Below are positions 12,101-24,191 of a stretch of 64,000 nucleotides of DNA, piece by piece. How positions within the stretch are numbered: the stretch's first letter is position 1; every line of letters starts with the position of its first letter. The DNA lies in the NCBI GenBank assembly GCA_027596075.1, contig JADGJC010000004.1, positions 333,562-397,561 on the forward strand. The letters are read 5' to 3'. The DNA comes from Rhizophlyctis rosea. Taxonomy: Eukaryota; Chytridiomycota; Chytridiomycetes; Rhizophlyctidales; Rhizophlyctidaceae. A program made the translations under genes and the position numbers. The notes below the pieces were generated by a model that ran no database searches, had not been told where the DNA came from, and saw only the letters and a list, made by a program, of their open reading frames with translations.

Positions 12101-13012
12101 GGATCTTGCTCCGCCGCCGCCGGTGGGTGATTTTGGACCGGTGTTGGAGAAGCAGCAGCAGCAGCAGCAGAGGGGGAGTACGGATACTATCAATGAACCA
12201 CATCATGCGACGGCGCTTGCTTCGCTAGATCAGCTTGATGCGCTATATAACCGTATCACCCGCGATTTCGATGAGAAGCTCTTCCTTCTTTGCTCGGATC
12301 TAAGTGCTTGTAAGGCGTTATCGGCGCGGCAAGTCACGCAGCCGTTCTATCGGGTTGGACAGTGGATCTGGCGGAGCGGACGGCTAAAGTTTGGGAGTGC
12401 GGTTGCGTGGGGGATGGAGACTGTTAATACTGGTGAGTGTATGTTCTCTTTCCCAGTTTCGCTGCCCTTTCCTGCAATCCCCAACAATCAAAAACCCCAC
12501 CAAAACAGAACCAGAAAACTTCCACTGGTCCGGCGGGGACTCGCATCTCATCCGTGTTGCGGCGGCGGGGCTTTATGAGATTACGTTTGCGTTCTTTACG
12601 AAGTATAAGCCGTCGATACAGTTGGTGGTTAATGGGGAGAGCGTGTTGAGCGCGATTAACAGTCCGACGTATGTTGTGCATACTAGTAGTGGGGTTGTGA
12701 GGGATGGGGAGGGGAGGATGAGGGAGGGGAGTGTTAGTGGTGTTAGTTTGGTGGTGAGTTTTTTGTGTTTCATGTATTGGCGTGCTGCCGGGGTGGGCGG
12801 CGATTTTTGTTTGTGATCTTGGAATGGGTTTTAGTGGGGTGTGAGTTGCTGAGTTCGCGATGATGATGTTTTTTTTGCTTATGGTGTTTTCTCTTTCCTT
12901 CGGTTCTTAGGACTTCTTGGCACTTCCGGCTAAAACGACGTTGTCGATACATTATCATGGGGGCAAGAAGCAGATGCCTGGGCATGGGTTCCTTGGGTTG
13001 CGTCGGTTGTAA
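9167..13012 (+). CDS. Large coiled-coil protein with C-terminal C1q/TNF-like domain
   Basis: More than 1,000 residues. The first exon encodes a polar N-terminus, then long heptad-rich coiled coils broken by Gly-rich linkers and a His/Gln/Pro-rich stretch near 10678-10790. A 10-N assembly gap at 11894-11903 interrupts it; the frame differs on the two sides, so bases (or an intron) are missing there. Downstream exons (up to 12432, then 12509-12753 and 12911-13012) join in phase. They encode a glutamine run, a helical segment, and a terminal beta-rich domain: FHWSGGDSHLIRV, AGLYEITFAFF, QLVVNGESVLSAI, VSLVDFLALPA and a final GFLGLRRL. That pattern suits a C1q/TNF-like jelly roll. Such architecture suggests a structural, possibly centrosomal or ciliary, scaffold; that role is inference. 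Confidence 0.7.
11894..11903. other. Assembly gap (10 N) in coding sequence
   Basis: Ten N bases lie inside the coiled-coil gene. The flanks are extremely G-rich, with a run of about a dozen G at 11989-12002. The open frame changes across the gap, so its true length is not 10 or an intron is hidden in it. Confidence 0.98.
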
Positions 13013-13672
13013 ATAGAGATAATGGTTTTCCTTATGGATTTTGCCATTGGACTTTTGAGGGCTGTTGTTTTGATGAATGAGTAGCGGTGATGTTTGTGAG
13101 GGGAGTTTGCATTGAAAGAGTGCCGAGGATTGTGGCATTGAGGGAACATGATTATGTTGAGGCCTTCTGCGCTATTGATGTGGGGACGTGATGGTGGCCA
13201 GCAAACGGGACTGCCATGTGCATAAGATGTTTTAAAGCAGATGCATTGAAGTGTAGGAGTTGACTTACTTTTCGCCGGTGTGCTGCTCGACCTCAATGTG
13301 GTGCAGTTGTTGGTTCTGTGAGAACGGGATAGCTTGGTGCAGAGGTTGAGAGCTGAAGGAATGAGAGCATTCATTGAGTATGATCCCACGTACTCCAACA
13401 ACGAAGATTGTTGACAACCTCCATGGATAGCGTGATGAAACATAAGTTTCTCATTGCATTACCACGTTTTCGGACTTCTTGCCACTGGAGGATCAGGCCA
13501 TGTTTCATCTCAACATGTGCGGTTTGGTTTCACTGTCTTCTTGCAAGCATACACCAATGAAACCTGGTCAATACACGCGTTCGATATTTCTTTTTCAACA
13601 TCCCCTGGTCTCTTCAGATTCTATGGACCAAACGCACTTCTCCCACACAGAAGCAAACCGTCAAACAACAAA
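13013..13672. other. Spacer upstream of the NEK-like kinase
   Basis: 660 bp. Short open frames are present on both strands but show no family motif or splice support. It probably holds the 3' UTR of the coiled-coil gene and the kinase promoter. Confidence 0.4.
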
Positions 13673-15803
13673 ATGCACAAATACCAACCCCTCCGTCCCA
13701 TCGGGTCTGGATCCTCCGGCTGCGCTCGCCTCGCACGACACCGCAAAACCAACGAATTAGTGTGCATCAAGGAGATTGTAACTGCCGGCAAACCCCGCGA
13801 TGAACGCGAAGCGGCTCTTCGGGAAGGTAACTAAACCTTACAAGGGCGCCATGTGAACGTTCGTACTTACAACTTCATGGTAGCTTCCATCCTTCGCGAC
13901 ATCCCGCCACATCCGCACGTTATTGGGTTTCGTGAGGCGTTCAAGGAGAAGGGATGTGTGTGTATTGTTACGGAGTATGCTGAGGAAGGGGATTTGGATG
14001 CGTACATTAAGAAGAGGAGGGGGCGTTTGTTTGGTGAGGAGGAGATTTGGCGATGGTGAGTAAATATGAGAGGACGAACCCGATCCAACAGTCTGAAGGG
14101 TGAAAACTTCCGCCATATGGAAAACTTAAAACCACATTCCCTGGCGCTCTGGAAGGTTCACTGAACTCCTCCTTGCTCTGCACCACGTCCATAGACATGG
14201 GTTCCTTCATCGAGATATCAAAACAAAGGTATTAGTCAAAACGTTTTCCCCAAATTTGTATTGCGTTCTCACATAGACCGAACCCCCCACTCCTGCAGAA
14301 CATCTTCCTCTCAAAGGAGAGACGCCTGCTTCTTGGCGACTTTGGCATCGCTCGTGCACTAGATCCGTCGACGTCATCCATGGCAACAACAGCAATTGGA
14401 ACGCCGTTCTATATGTCACCTGAACTAATCAAAGGGAAAAGTTACGATTGGAAGAGTGATGTTTGGGCGGTTGGGTGAGTTGATTTAGATTTCACAGTAC
14501 TTGGTTGTTTATTTACATATGTGTTTACATCTGTCCCTCAGATGCGTTCTGGTAAGTGGATAATTGGTCAGGGACGGGCATCTCTTTCGTCGATTGATTG
14601 CTTTGCGGGCTGCAAATAGTACGAGTTATGCACATTGACGCATGCCTTCGAGGCGAGGAATATGAAGAACTTGTACGTATGAGTCTATGATGAAAATGTA
14701 TTTTTGTATGTATTTACGACGAATCATTGGAAGACAGGACTGTAAAGATTCTTCGAGGTGCATACAATCCGATCCCAGCAATGTATTCGCCGAATCTTGC
14801 AGCGATGGTGAAAGTGCTGCTGAATCTGGTGCCCGAGAGAAGGCCAGCTATCAGAGACATTTTGCGGATGCCGGTAGTGAGGGAACGCGTAGCCAGGATT
14901 TTAGACGAGGGTAGTAGTGGTACTAAAGATTTGCCGCGGGAAGATCCGAAACGGGCGAAGGTGATGGTGAAGCGTGAGCCGAAACCGGATGGAGATGCCT
15001 CTCACCCGACACATGGCAGAATGGTATGAGGCATCGATTGATGAATGCAGGGCGAAGCGTCGGCTAATATGATATGAAGTGGATAGATGATCCCGATGCA
15101 CGACCTTCCACTTCAAGAGGTAGACCGACTGAACGAACACCATCAGCATACCACGCCAGATCAGAACGATCCACATCCGCATCGACAGGGGCATCCTCTC
15201 GCTCATCGAGTTCTGTCAGTCACCGTTCAGATATTGCACCATCGATCAGGCGTCCAGCAGCGATTCCGAAGATCGGCACATCGCCTAGAGTGCAGGAGCC
15301 CATCTCAAAGGTGAAACCCCCAGAGGTTTGTCACCCCTCTGCATTGGGCACATCGCATCAGAAGCGGCCGACCTATGTTCAGCAGTCACGGATGCTCCCC
15401 GCAGAGGAACTTAGAGCCTCTCAATCGCAACATTCACCTGCTAGCACACCTGCACAACCATCATCGTCTCCCGCATCAATATTCACTAGAATCGAAAGGG
15501 CGCGGATGGCATTGGAGCAGGAGCTCGGACTGGAAGTCTTCAAGAGAGTAATATCAAAAGCCTTTGTCCTGTTCCTAACTCTGCTCTCATGTTCCTTTAC
15601 GTAGGCTTACAATGTGGCGCACATGAGCATCCACAAGGGTCTGAGCTTTCCAGCTTTGCTTCCTACCTCCGTTACCTACATGGAGCTTGTGTGTCAGTTG
15701 AGTAAGTGTTTTGGTCATTTCCCGTTGTCAAAAGGTCAAGGCCAATAATCAACATTTCATGAATGCAATAGTACTTTGCGAGGATCGTGCTTATATGAAT
15801 TGA
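13673..15803 (+). CDS. NEK (NIMA-related) family Ser/Thr protein kinase
   Basis: Ten exons can be joined: 13673-13826, 13884-14055, 14156-14228, 14299-14474, 14542-14551, 14620-14672, 14738-15023, 15080-15547, 15605-15701, 15772-15803. The 14542-14551 exon is only 10 nt. The product has a glycine-rich loop IGSGSSGCARLAR, VAIK-like lysine in VCIKEI, the hinge VTEYAEEGDLDAYI, the catalytic loop HRHGFLHRDIKTKNIFL, the DFG motif LLLGDFGIARAL, and [28 protein letters not shown]. These are NEK signatures. The C-lobe ends GAYNPIPAMYS...RRPAIRDIL. A Ser/Pro-rich tail leads to a short helical C-terminus (ALEQELGLEVFKRAYN). NEKs act in mitosis and cilium biology; presence beside HYLS1 in the window fits a flagellated organism. 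Exact NEK subtype cannot be decided. Confidence 0.88.
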
Positions 15804-15886
15804 TACTTGTGATAATACTATTAAAACACATATAATACAGTCTATATAAAAAAAACCTAAACTATAGTACAAAGATGAGCTCCATT

Positions 15887-17853
15887 TAAGCCTTGATAGT
15901 CTCGACATTTGCCTTCACAGCCCGAGATTGGGCCTTCTTCCTCCAGTACAGCGCCCCAACACCAATAACCGCACCCAAGATTACCAGCACGGCAATAACA
16001 ATCCCAGCGATCGCCCCACTTGCCAACCCGCTGCTTTTGCTATCGTTCGACCCGCCAGCCACTTTAACATTCACGCACTGGTCTTGGTAGGGAGTGAAGG
16101 TATTGTTGCCTGCAAAAACGAAATACCCGCTCTTGACCCATTCGGTTGCCAACACCATCAGTCCGTCTGTAGTATCAAGGTTCACACCAGTCGCGGCAAC
16201 TTGTTCTCGGATTGCTGTACCCTTCGTGGTGAAGTTCAAGAGGGTGGTGCAGGAAGCGACGCCTCCGTGGTCGACACACCATTCGATTTCGGGGACGCGG
16301 GGGTAGTATTGGATGATGTTGAAGCACATCTCGTTGGCGGTTGACTCGCCGAATCGGGTGGCGTTTGCTCGGTCGGGGACGGAGTAGGTGCAAGTTGTGA
16401 TCAAAGAATCACCGGGAAGGAAGGTGCGTATGCCGCCAATAGGGTCAGTTTGGGACTGGAAGTTGAAATCGTAGTAATTACGAGTACCAAGGGGAGCGAG
16501 CTCCATGCCGCCCCGGATGTGACGGGTGGTCATGTTACGTCCGGCTTGGTGCATGTGGAAAAGATTCTTCCAGATTGTGACGGGGTGCGGGAAGCGGGAG
16601 GTGCATGCAGATGGGCAGAGACCATTGGTAAGGGTGGTGGAAAGGGAGTTGGCGGGGATGTTGATGCGAGTGGAACCGGAGAAAAGGACACCCAAGTCGT
16701 GCTCGCGAAGAGTCGGCGTGTAGCTGATCTTGAAACCGGAGGTGTCGACGACGTTGGGGGTTGATTGAGGGTTCTCGTAGTGAATTTGCAAGGCAAAGTA
16801 GGTAAAGCCGTCCTTGCCAACGGGCAGACCTGCTTCATTGGGCAAGTTTACCACTCCCATCCCGGGAGCCCAACCCAAAACGTACGACTGGCACGAGTCC
16901 ATGGCAGGGCAGTCGAAGTAGTCACCGGTTGCTGGTGGGGGAACTGTGCACGCGTCTGATGTACAGGAAGGAAACCCATAAGCATCGTGAACACAAAGTG
17001 TAATAGAGAAGAACCAAGAACTTACACATAATCATGTGGTGAACCAAGCTCGACTTGCGGATACCCTCATAGTGAGTGATGTGGTATTTGGTAGCATTCC
17101 CATTGGGCAACGTGAAAAGGCCGTGCGAGCAAGTGTAAGTAGTTGTTTGGTTGGACGGTACGGTGTAGTTGAAGTAGAATTCGAAAGTTTGCAGATCTGC
17201 GGGGTCAGCCGCGACGGGTTTGGCAGCAGGGTCGGGGCGGAAAGTGATGCGGCTGGTGCCGCGGTTAGTGGGACCGTGGTAGCCGAAGGTGTTGGTAGTT
17301 CCGATTGCCCAGATGACAGCTTGAGAGGTGAAGTTGGTGATGGCTTGATCTTGTTCATCACAGGTGGTGAAGGCGCGTTTCCAAACGGCTGTGGTTTGAC
17401 CATTGCCGCGTTGCGTCAAGGACGGAACGATGTGCGTGTCCTGTTGTGTGTCGAGAGTTGGCATTCCAGGTCCTATATGAGAAGAGCGTGTCAGCATTCC
17501 ACATCGGTTGATCCAACCATGGCAGCATTTCACGAACCTGTTGCCCAAAAATCTGATACCCCCAAGGTTCCATCAGCCTGCGGGCTGACGACCATCAAGT
17601 CGGCTCCGTTCATTCCTCCATTCTCGCTCAAACCAAAACCAATCCATGCGTTGTCAACATCCACGGTAACACCGAAGGTGATCTCTTTGGCAGTTTCATC
17701 GGCATACCAATGCAAAGCATACCGAGGGTCGAGGAGAACGCAGTTGGGGAATTGAGTGGAAGAAAGGGCGGAGTAGCATGTTGCAGCAGACGCAATGGGT
17801 AGAATGGTGGAGGAAATAGCCAAGACGGCTGCAGTGAATGATCTGGGCTGCAT
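15887..17853 (-). CDS. Membrane-anchored DOMON / copper type II monooxygenase (DBH-like)
   Basis: Three exons (17853-17538, 17472-17026, 16955-15887) give about 610 aa. Order: signal peptide MQPRSFTAAVLAISSTILP; DOMON domain (YALHWYADETAKEITFGV, AWIGFGLSENGGMNGADL); N-terminal copper domain with the CuH pair LVHHMIMYAC; C-terminal copper domain with LQIHYENP, the CuM ligands HMH in LFHMHQAGRNM, and the methionine ligand in NEMCFNIIQYYP; then a Gly/Ala/Ile/Val membrane span and a short KK-rich tail. The copper ligands I can check are in place, so it should be active. Relatives hydroxylate via ascorbate-dependent copper chemistry; the substrate is unknown. ATG 17853 is preferred since the upstream in-frame codon is TTG. 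Confidence 0.92.
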
Positions 17854-18940
17854 CTTTGCAACAATTTGCAAGCTTTACGTAGAAGTTGAGAGGTGTTCAG
17901 ATGGAGGAGGGACAGGTCCAACCGAAGACATCTTTATAGCCTCCTGCTTGCATGGTAGACCATACCGTGTCCAAGCGACGGAGACCCCACCCAAAACCTG
18001 CACTTCGCGAAAAAATGGTCCAGTGCTGGTCTAGGTTCATTCAAGATCAGTGAGAACTGTACTTCTCCACCTCATAAAGAGGAGGAGTGCCCCCTCGGCC
18101 ATTCACATTCAGCTGGTTGATAAGCGGAAATGGCTCACACCATATCACGGACTCCACCGACAATGATGACGTGTGGATAGTCGCTGAGAACGCCGCCTAG
18201 GCACGGAAGCATGTTCATCCCCCTTCAATCTCATCCCCTGCGGCAAGCCGAGGTTACAATGTCGGTAAGCTCCGATTACGTCCACTTCATTCCATCCAGC
18301 AGATGAACAATGTAAGCAAGGGTCCAGAGCAAACATATTTTGAGGGTTCTCAATGAGGACATGCAGAATTGGACGAGGGTTGAATGTGTAAGGTGACAAT
18401 AAGGTTGCATTGGTGGAGAACGTGCCGCTATTGTTCAGAGGGAGAGGAACTCTCTTGTGTAACGGGCCGGGCCAGCTCGCTATTGTTTACTGTGAGGTGG
18501 CGTTACAAGCCACTTCTATTCATGGGTTGAAGCTTCATGAAGAGGACAACTCAATGGTCGATCGATGCCAACATTCTATTGAATATCGAGGAGGTGAATA
18601 TTGCCGGCGAACGGCGGTAGTCTGCAGCAATGGAGATGAATGCTTGCGGTAAGGTGTATTCACTGTCGATTGCCGCTAGCATAAATTCGAATGGATGGGC
18701 GGCCCGAGCTGTGTTTGTCCAACATGACAGACAATTGTGGGTGACAATCATCAGGGTCCATGTTGCGCCTCGTGTGGCGAAGAATCGCGTGGGTTCAAGT
18801 TGAAAGCCAGGCCTCAATCTGAATCCATCCAGCAGTAAGCACCCACTGTATCTAAACGACGACCCAAAAAGTCCAAAAAAGGATTAACCAGTCTATGCTT
18901 CTCATCAGCGTCTGGGCTTCTCTTTGAAACTACAACCTAG
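17854..18940. other. 1.1-kb divergent spacer
   Basis: This lies between the monooxygenase start (minus) and the next plus-strand start. Small frames on both strands lack recognisable motifs. It likely contains two promoters; no tRNA-like fold, tandem repeat or clear TATA box was noticed. Confidence 0.4.
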
Positions 18941-21156
18941 ATGCTAACCGATATAGTGCTTCCTCCGCTCCCACATCCTGAGTTTCCTACACCACCGCGC
19001 GCACACTCCGCGTCCAGCAAATCTCAATCGCAATCTCATTTCCTTCCTCCTGCAGAAAGGCAGCAACCCACAACCGAGACATCCGATGCACATTCAACAC
19101 CAGATGATTGGGTAGTGCTGCCAGCTCCCTCTCCAATTGTGTGCGTGCGCCATAGCGGACGGCAGCGGAAGAAAAATGACCATAAATGGACTGCTCTGGA
19201 AGTGTATGTGGAACGGCCAATGACACGGGCAGGCGTTGGGCCAGAGGTCGGGCGTGACAATGATGGAATGATGGAGGCTCTGGAAAGACGATTAGCCTTG
19301 CGTAAGTAGGGCGATTCAGCGAAACTTGTTATGACCAACAATACATGGAAAAACTCTATCTCACAATGAAACTTTTGTTCTGATTGCTTCGGATTTTGTA
19401 CGGAAATTCCCTGCAGAGCACGAAAGGGAGATAGCCAAACTTCGCGATGTTTTTTGCATTCCCATCCCGTCAGCAACCGGAAGCGATAGGACTGGCTTGG
19501 CACATCAGGTAAGCTTGTACACCTGACATCACGAGTATCACAGTACAATATTTAATTTCTTTGGGCAATGTGTCTAATCACGTCATCATTCAGACCCTCC
19601 ATCATCAGTCGCATCTCAAACCACCTAAGCGCTTCCCGTCTATTGCCAAACGGACCTCCAAAACGCGTTCTGCACCAAGCGCCAAACCTCATCCTTTACC
19701 GTTACCTGAAAACCACCCTTACCTCCTAACCCGCCTTGCAACTCCAGAACCCCAGCGCCGTCCCCATACTACATCCTCCCTCCCATCGCATGACACAATA
19801 AACGACGAAGACCATCCCACCGCCTTCCCAACCATATCTGTATATAATCGTTTGTCGACGCCTCCAGCACGTACCATCCATTCTTTCTGCCGCCCCATAC
19901 CTGATCACATACACGATGACCCGAAAACCCACAGACCTACATCTGCGGATCTGCACAGACTCATGACACCCTTGAGTAGGGAGCGGGTCGTGCATCCGGA
20001 ATGTGAACCACTTCATCTAAAGAAAATAGCAAAACGGCAGGAGAAGAAGAGAGGGGATACGGAAACGAAGGAGAAGGACAAAGTGGCAAAGGGGAATAGG
20101 ATCGATCGAAAACGTGTTGAGGAGCTTAGTCGGCCGAAAGCGAGGGAGGATTCCTTGATTCGACCAGAGGGATGGGAGGTTGTTACTGCCGCCGTTCGGG
20201 AAAATGATGGTGTCAAGTGGAAAGAGGTAGATCAGAAATTCTATCGGAGAATGTCAATACCGAGAATTAGGAGTGTGGGTGATGTGAAAGAGAGTTCTGC
20301 TGCCAGTGCTTTGGGACGGCGGAAAAGTAATTGGAGTAGGAGCGACGCACGAGAGGAGGGAGCGGTCATAGCGGAAGTGGTAGAACGAGGAGGCATCGAG
20401 AGTGAGGAACATCAGAGGAAAGAATTGGAGCGACTGGAGAGAGCAATTATTGGGCTAGGTGATATGGGAGGAAGGATAGGAGAAAGTAGGGTCAATCAGT
20501 CAGTTACAGCTCATGAGATGGATGAGGTAGCTGGAAGAAATGAAGTGGTTCAGGCACCAGCAAGCAGCAAATTCGATAGTGCAGTTATACGAGAGCCAGC
20601 CCGCGAGGATTCTGCTCATCAAAGCAGGGCTCCAACTGCAGGACAATCTGGCATCAAGTTGCAGACCGAAGATGCTCAAGCGGTGGAAGTTGGAGGCAAG
20701 GAGGTTGAGGAAATACAGAGTGCCGGGGTAACTGAGGGAAGCCCATCGATTCAGGAGGCTGCAGAAGGAAATCATTCGCCTGACAACGCATATGCCGAAG
20801 GTTTTGGAGTGATTTCTGATGTGAATGAAGATCATCCACCAGATACCAGCCAGGAAGCATCACCGGATGCCAAGCATGCAGCAGGCGGGCGAGGGCCAGA
20901 AGTTGACACAGAAGGAAGCATTGATTCGAAGGGTACAAAAGACAAAGTTGTCACTAGTGAGGTGAATGAGGCGTCGATAAGCGGCACAGCAGAGCCAATG
21001 GAAAACCAAGAGATCACCTCCAGCGAAACTGCAGCCTCGGTGTCTCAGACCGCAACCAATGTGGAGGCGCGAGGGCCCGCCCAGCTAATGACCCCTGAGT
21101 TCAATGCCAATACTTCAGCCCATGTAAGGACACACACCAAAATTCCTGATGTATAA
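18941..21156 (+). CDS. Uncharacterised low-complexity protein with THEG-like RL-x-TP motifs
   Basis: Three exons (18941-19301, 19417-19508, 19594-21156) join in phase. The N-terminus is Pro/Ser-rich with DDWVVLP. The middle carries spaced, similar motifs, TRLATPEPQ, NRLSTPPAR, HRLMTPLSR and EELSRPKARE, reminiscent of the short repeats in THEG/SPMAP-type microtubule-associated ciliary proteins. That is a weak resemblance, not a domain call. A basic KKRGDTETKEKDK segment and an acidic, Glu/Ser-rich C-terminus follow. An alternative splice (donor near 21124, acceptor at 21201) keeps the frame and would move the stop to 21456. Function unknown. Confidence 0.6.
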
Positions 21157-21456
21157 CACCAGAATAATGTTGAAGATGCGAATGCTGAATACGTTCCACA
21201 GAATGCAAGCACATTGACCAACTCAACAAACATCTCTCCTTCCCCAGATACAACCAAGACACCATCATCTACCATGACGGCATCCATTCCGACCCTCACT
21301 AGCCAACTCGACACCGACATAGGACCATCAACAGACCCCACAGAAATGGCTTCACCGACCGATGGAATATCGCCATCCATCATAATCCCAATCTCAACCT
21401 CACTAACCAACCCAACATCGACACTCCCGCACCAACTAAATCTATTGACCCCGTGA

Positions 21457-21890
21457 ACACTGACATATCGACCAACGAAGAAACACCATCCTCCAGAACT
21501 GATACTGAACCTGAATAGGGCTGAACCCCATTCCGCCTTGATATACTATGCTGTACTCTATATGTATCTTAGACGTTACTTTAGCACCTCCAGATGATAG
21601 ATAGCCGTGGGAAGTTCCATAGCGAGTCGTAATAGATGCCTGTTGAATTGGGCGCTTTTAATGTAGTCATAAATAGACTCAATAGCATCAGTGTGGATGA
21701 GCTGTGAAACAGATTAGTGTCTCAGGATATTTCCACTGACTCCACTGACAGTCGGACTCATGAGAAAACCAAACCAGCCACACGTCTCGTATCCAGAAGA
21801 ATTTGAGAACATGATAAGAACATTTGGATTTGAGCATTTGTACAACTATAATCACAAAATGGCACAGAAATTTACACACGAATGCATCAC
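21457..21890. other. Convergent spacer
   Basis: About 430 bp (longer if the preceding gene stops at 21156) between the unknown gene and the WBP2-like gene, which converge. It should hold both 3' UTRs. Nothing else is evident. Confidence 0.4.
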
Positions 21891-22825
21891 TTAAGATTGA
21901 TAACTTGGCGGAGCTTCATTCGGGGTCGGTTGAGCCGCAGATTGAGGTGCTGGTGCTGCGGGCGGAACTGGGGCGGGGTTTGCATCAGGGGTTGGGGCGC
22001 CCGCGGAGGAGGATGAGCTGGCATCGTAGGCCGGTAATTGCTCTTCCTCACGCCCTGATTCTCCTGCGGATATGGACAACGCTTGAATGCTTCTTCATGC
22101 GTTTGGTCAGGACAAGAATTCCGTACCTGTGATCCGTGACCGCAGCTGCATGAACATTGACCCAAACTCGAAACCACCTCCATCCTTAAATGTCCATTTT
22201 ACGTGACCTAGTAGTGTTAGCCCACCATTATAAACCTGAATTCGGTGAATTTGGCAATCATAAGCAGGAAATATCATAGCTGCAGATCTAGTTGTGATTG
22301 CATACCGGGACCACCATGCCTATGACGTAAAATGAGTACTGATAAGCTGAAACGCGTTGCAAATGCCCAAACCTTCGTATGAGTTCGCTCCGAACCATGG
22401 TTGAACAAGTTTGCCGTCCCTGGTATGTCCGGTTAGGAGAACGTAGGGCGGGCCAAGGAACTCAAGAACTTTACTTGAGATTTTGGAGCGGGACGTTGAG
22501 GTTTTTGAACGTGAGGGTGGGGGGCGAAGGTATGTATATAACCCGAAGATTGGCTGATGAAGCCACATTGAAAATTAGCCATAGTTTGGTCCAGGGTAAC
22601 TACTCCGAAAGTCGTGCACAGCTTGACTCACTCAAAACAATGGTCCCCATCTCGAAGTGGAAATTGTTCCCCTGACCCGGATATCCACTGTATATAAATA
22701 CTTAATGCTGAGCTCAGGTTGACAACGAGGTACAGGGTAACAAGAATTTCACTACGTACTTTCCGCTCTCATACTCCATTCTCACATTTGCTGCACCAAA
22801 CACGTAAGTTGACTTCGTTGGGCAT
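21891..22825 (-). CDS. WBP2-like GRAM-domain protein with PPxY tail
   Basis: Minus-strand exons include 22553-22475, 22419-22373, a 14-nt micro-exon 22319-22306, 22235-22127 and 22063-21891, preceded by at least one exon near 22680-22620. Spliced together they read ...FEMGTIVLTNLRVIYIPSP, LTFKNLNVPLQNLKDGKLVQ, PWFGANSYEGMVVPVYNGGL and HVKWTFKDGGGFEFGSMFMQ, which is the WBP2 GRAM fold in order. The tail is Ala/Pro-rich and ends in LPAYD and PPSYQS, the latter a PPxY motif for WW-domain proteins such as Nedd4/Rsp5-type ligases. WBP2 relatives act as WW-domain adaptors. The first exon is not settled; 22825 (MPNEVNL) is only a candidate start. Confidence 0.8.
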
Positions 22826-23461
22826 TTCGTTCGTGCAGGAAGGGTTACGCGTTCCCACCTTGAGTCAGGAACACCTTCTCTCCGGAAATGAATACCGGTA
22901 GATTTTCCGCGTTCAAAGTGGCTCCGTTGAGAGACATTTTGCTATGTAAACTGGTTGGTAAATTGGGAGAAGGGATGATCAAGGAGAAACTTGAGAGCCA
23001 CCTAAGAGCAGCTTTGAGCCTGTGCCATCATGTCATGCTCTTAGCCCTGGAGCCCAAAGTTTATTTGACGTAATTTGGCCCCAGCTTGAGACCCACGGGT
23101 CCAAATTGTTCCCCAGCCAGTCTGCGTTTGCGCAATACAGAACGGGCCTAAATCGCCAAATATCGGCAATCAAAGTTTGCAGGAGAAAAAGCATGACAAT
23201 GATGGGCAGACATCCAAGAATGTGGCGCCTTCCTGATAGCATGAAACATGCAGAGTTGTGAACTTTCAGTGCAAAATGCAATTCAGTAATGCAAATATTA
23301 TTCCGAAAGTAAAGGCGCAAGTTTGACCCGTCTGTCAGAAACTCAGAACAGTCGCTTTTTATATAGTCTTGACGTCAATTGTCCAGTATCTGTCTTGTAT
23401 CGCGCCAAGGCCGCTCGCAAGTGCTCCGGTTGAAGTTGTCCCTCGTCACCCCACTCTTTCA
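22826..23461. other. Spacer with unassigned frames
   Basis: 636 bp. A plus-strand ATG at 22888 opens a 61-codon frame (MNTGRFSAFKVAPLRDILL...) with no recognisable family. A TATATAG-like sequence lies near 23350. It may hold the promoter of the WBP2-like gene and the 3' region of the next minus-strand gene. Confidence 0.35.
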
Positions 23462-24191
23462 TCACTTGCAGAGCTGGTCGTGAGCCAAAGATTGAGGGTT
23501 GGGTTCACCAGTCATGGTTATGTACACGCCTGGATATTTACCTAACTCTGTCATCTGTCGAACAAATACCTTTCCTGTTGCACCTGCCACAATGACTCCG
23601 TTTTTAGAGATGGTTCGGCGCAGCTTGGTTCTGAATACCTGAACAAATAGCTGTAGTGTTGGAACTGCTTTGCCGGTATGCACCAGGTGATTGTAATTGC
23701 ACGCTACCTTGCCCACTTCCTTGCACACTTCGCCTCTTTCGAATGATGCTGTCTTGAATGCATCAAAACGTCTCTCCTCGTCCTCAGTAAGAAATTGTGG
23801 GGGTGCTCTGGAGATATGGAATGAGTCAGCACAAGGGCGTTTGGCGGGTCACGATCTGAAGAAACGCTTACTCCCTCGATTTCTGCACCTTGGGTTTGAA
23901 TGGGTACCGCGTGTTGTTGAAGCTTTCCCACTCATCTTTTCGGTCAGCCAGCTCTTCGTGGTGCAATATCATGCTCTCGGTCATTGTGTCAAATTCTTCG
24001 GGTGTGTTGGAGGCTTGCGGAGGTTCCGAAAGGCAATCGGAACTTTCGGAAGGGGTATCTGCACTTCGCGCCGCCATAGATGACTTGTGTCGGGCATCCT
24101 TGACTGATGGTGAGAACGGTCGTGTGTAAGGAAGAGTGATTGTGCCCTTGTCAGTGACAACACGAATCCTTTTGCTTTGAGGAGAGTCCAT
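23462..24191 (-). CDS. Uncharacterised 221-residue protein divergent from MED21
   Basis: Two exons (24191-23872, 23807-23462) join in phase across a 64-bp intron (donor GTAAGC, acceptor CTCCAG). The product starts MDSPQSKRIRVVTDKGTITL, continues through a Ser-rich stretch and an acidic helix (EEFDTMTESMILHHEELADR), then APPQFLTEDEERRFDAFKTA and a C-terminal half ending MTELGKYPGVYITMTGE. I do not recognise the family. There is no signal peptide, membrane span or zinc ligand cluster. The clean splice and divergent arrangement with MED21 make it likely to be real. Confidence 0.65.

Noticed and set aside
12150..12172. CAG run as an expandable repeat locus
   Set aside because: Only about six CAG units in a Gln run; too short to treat as a notable microsatellite.
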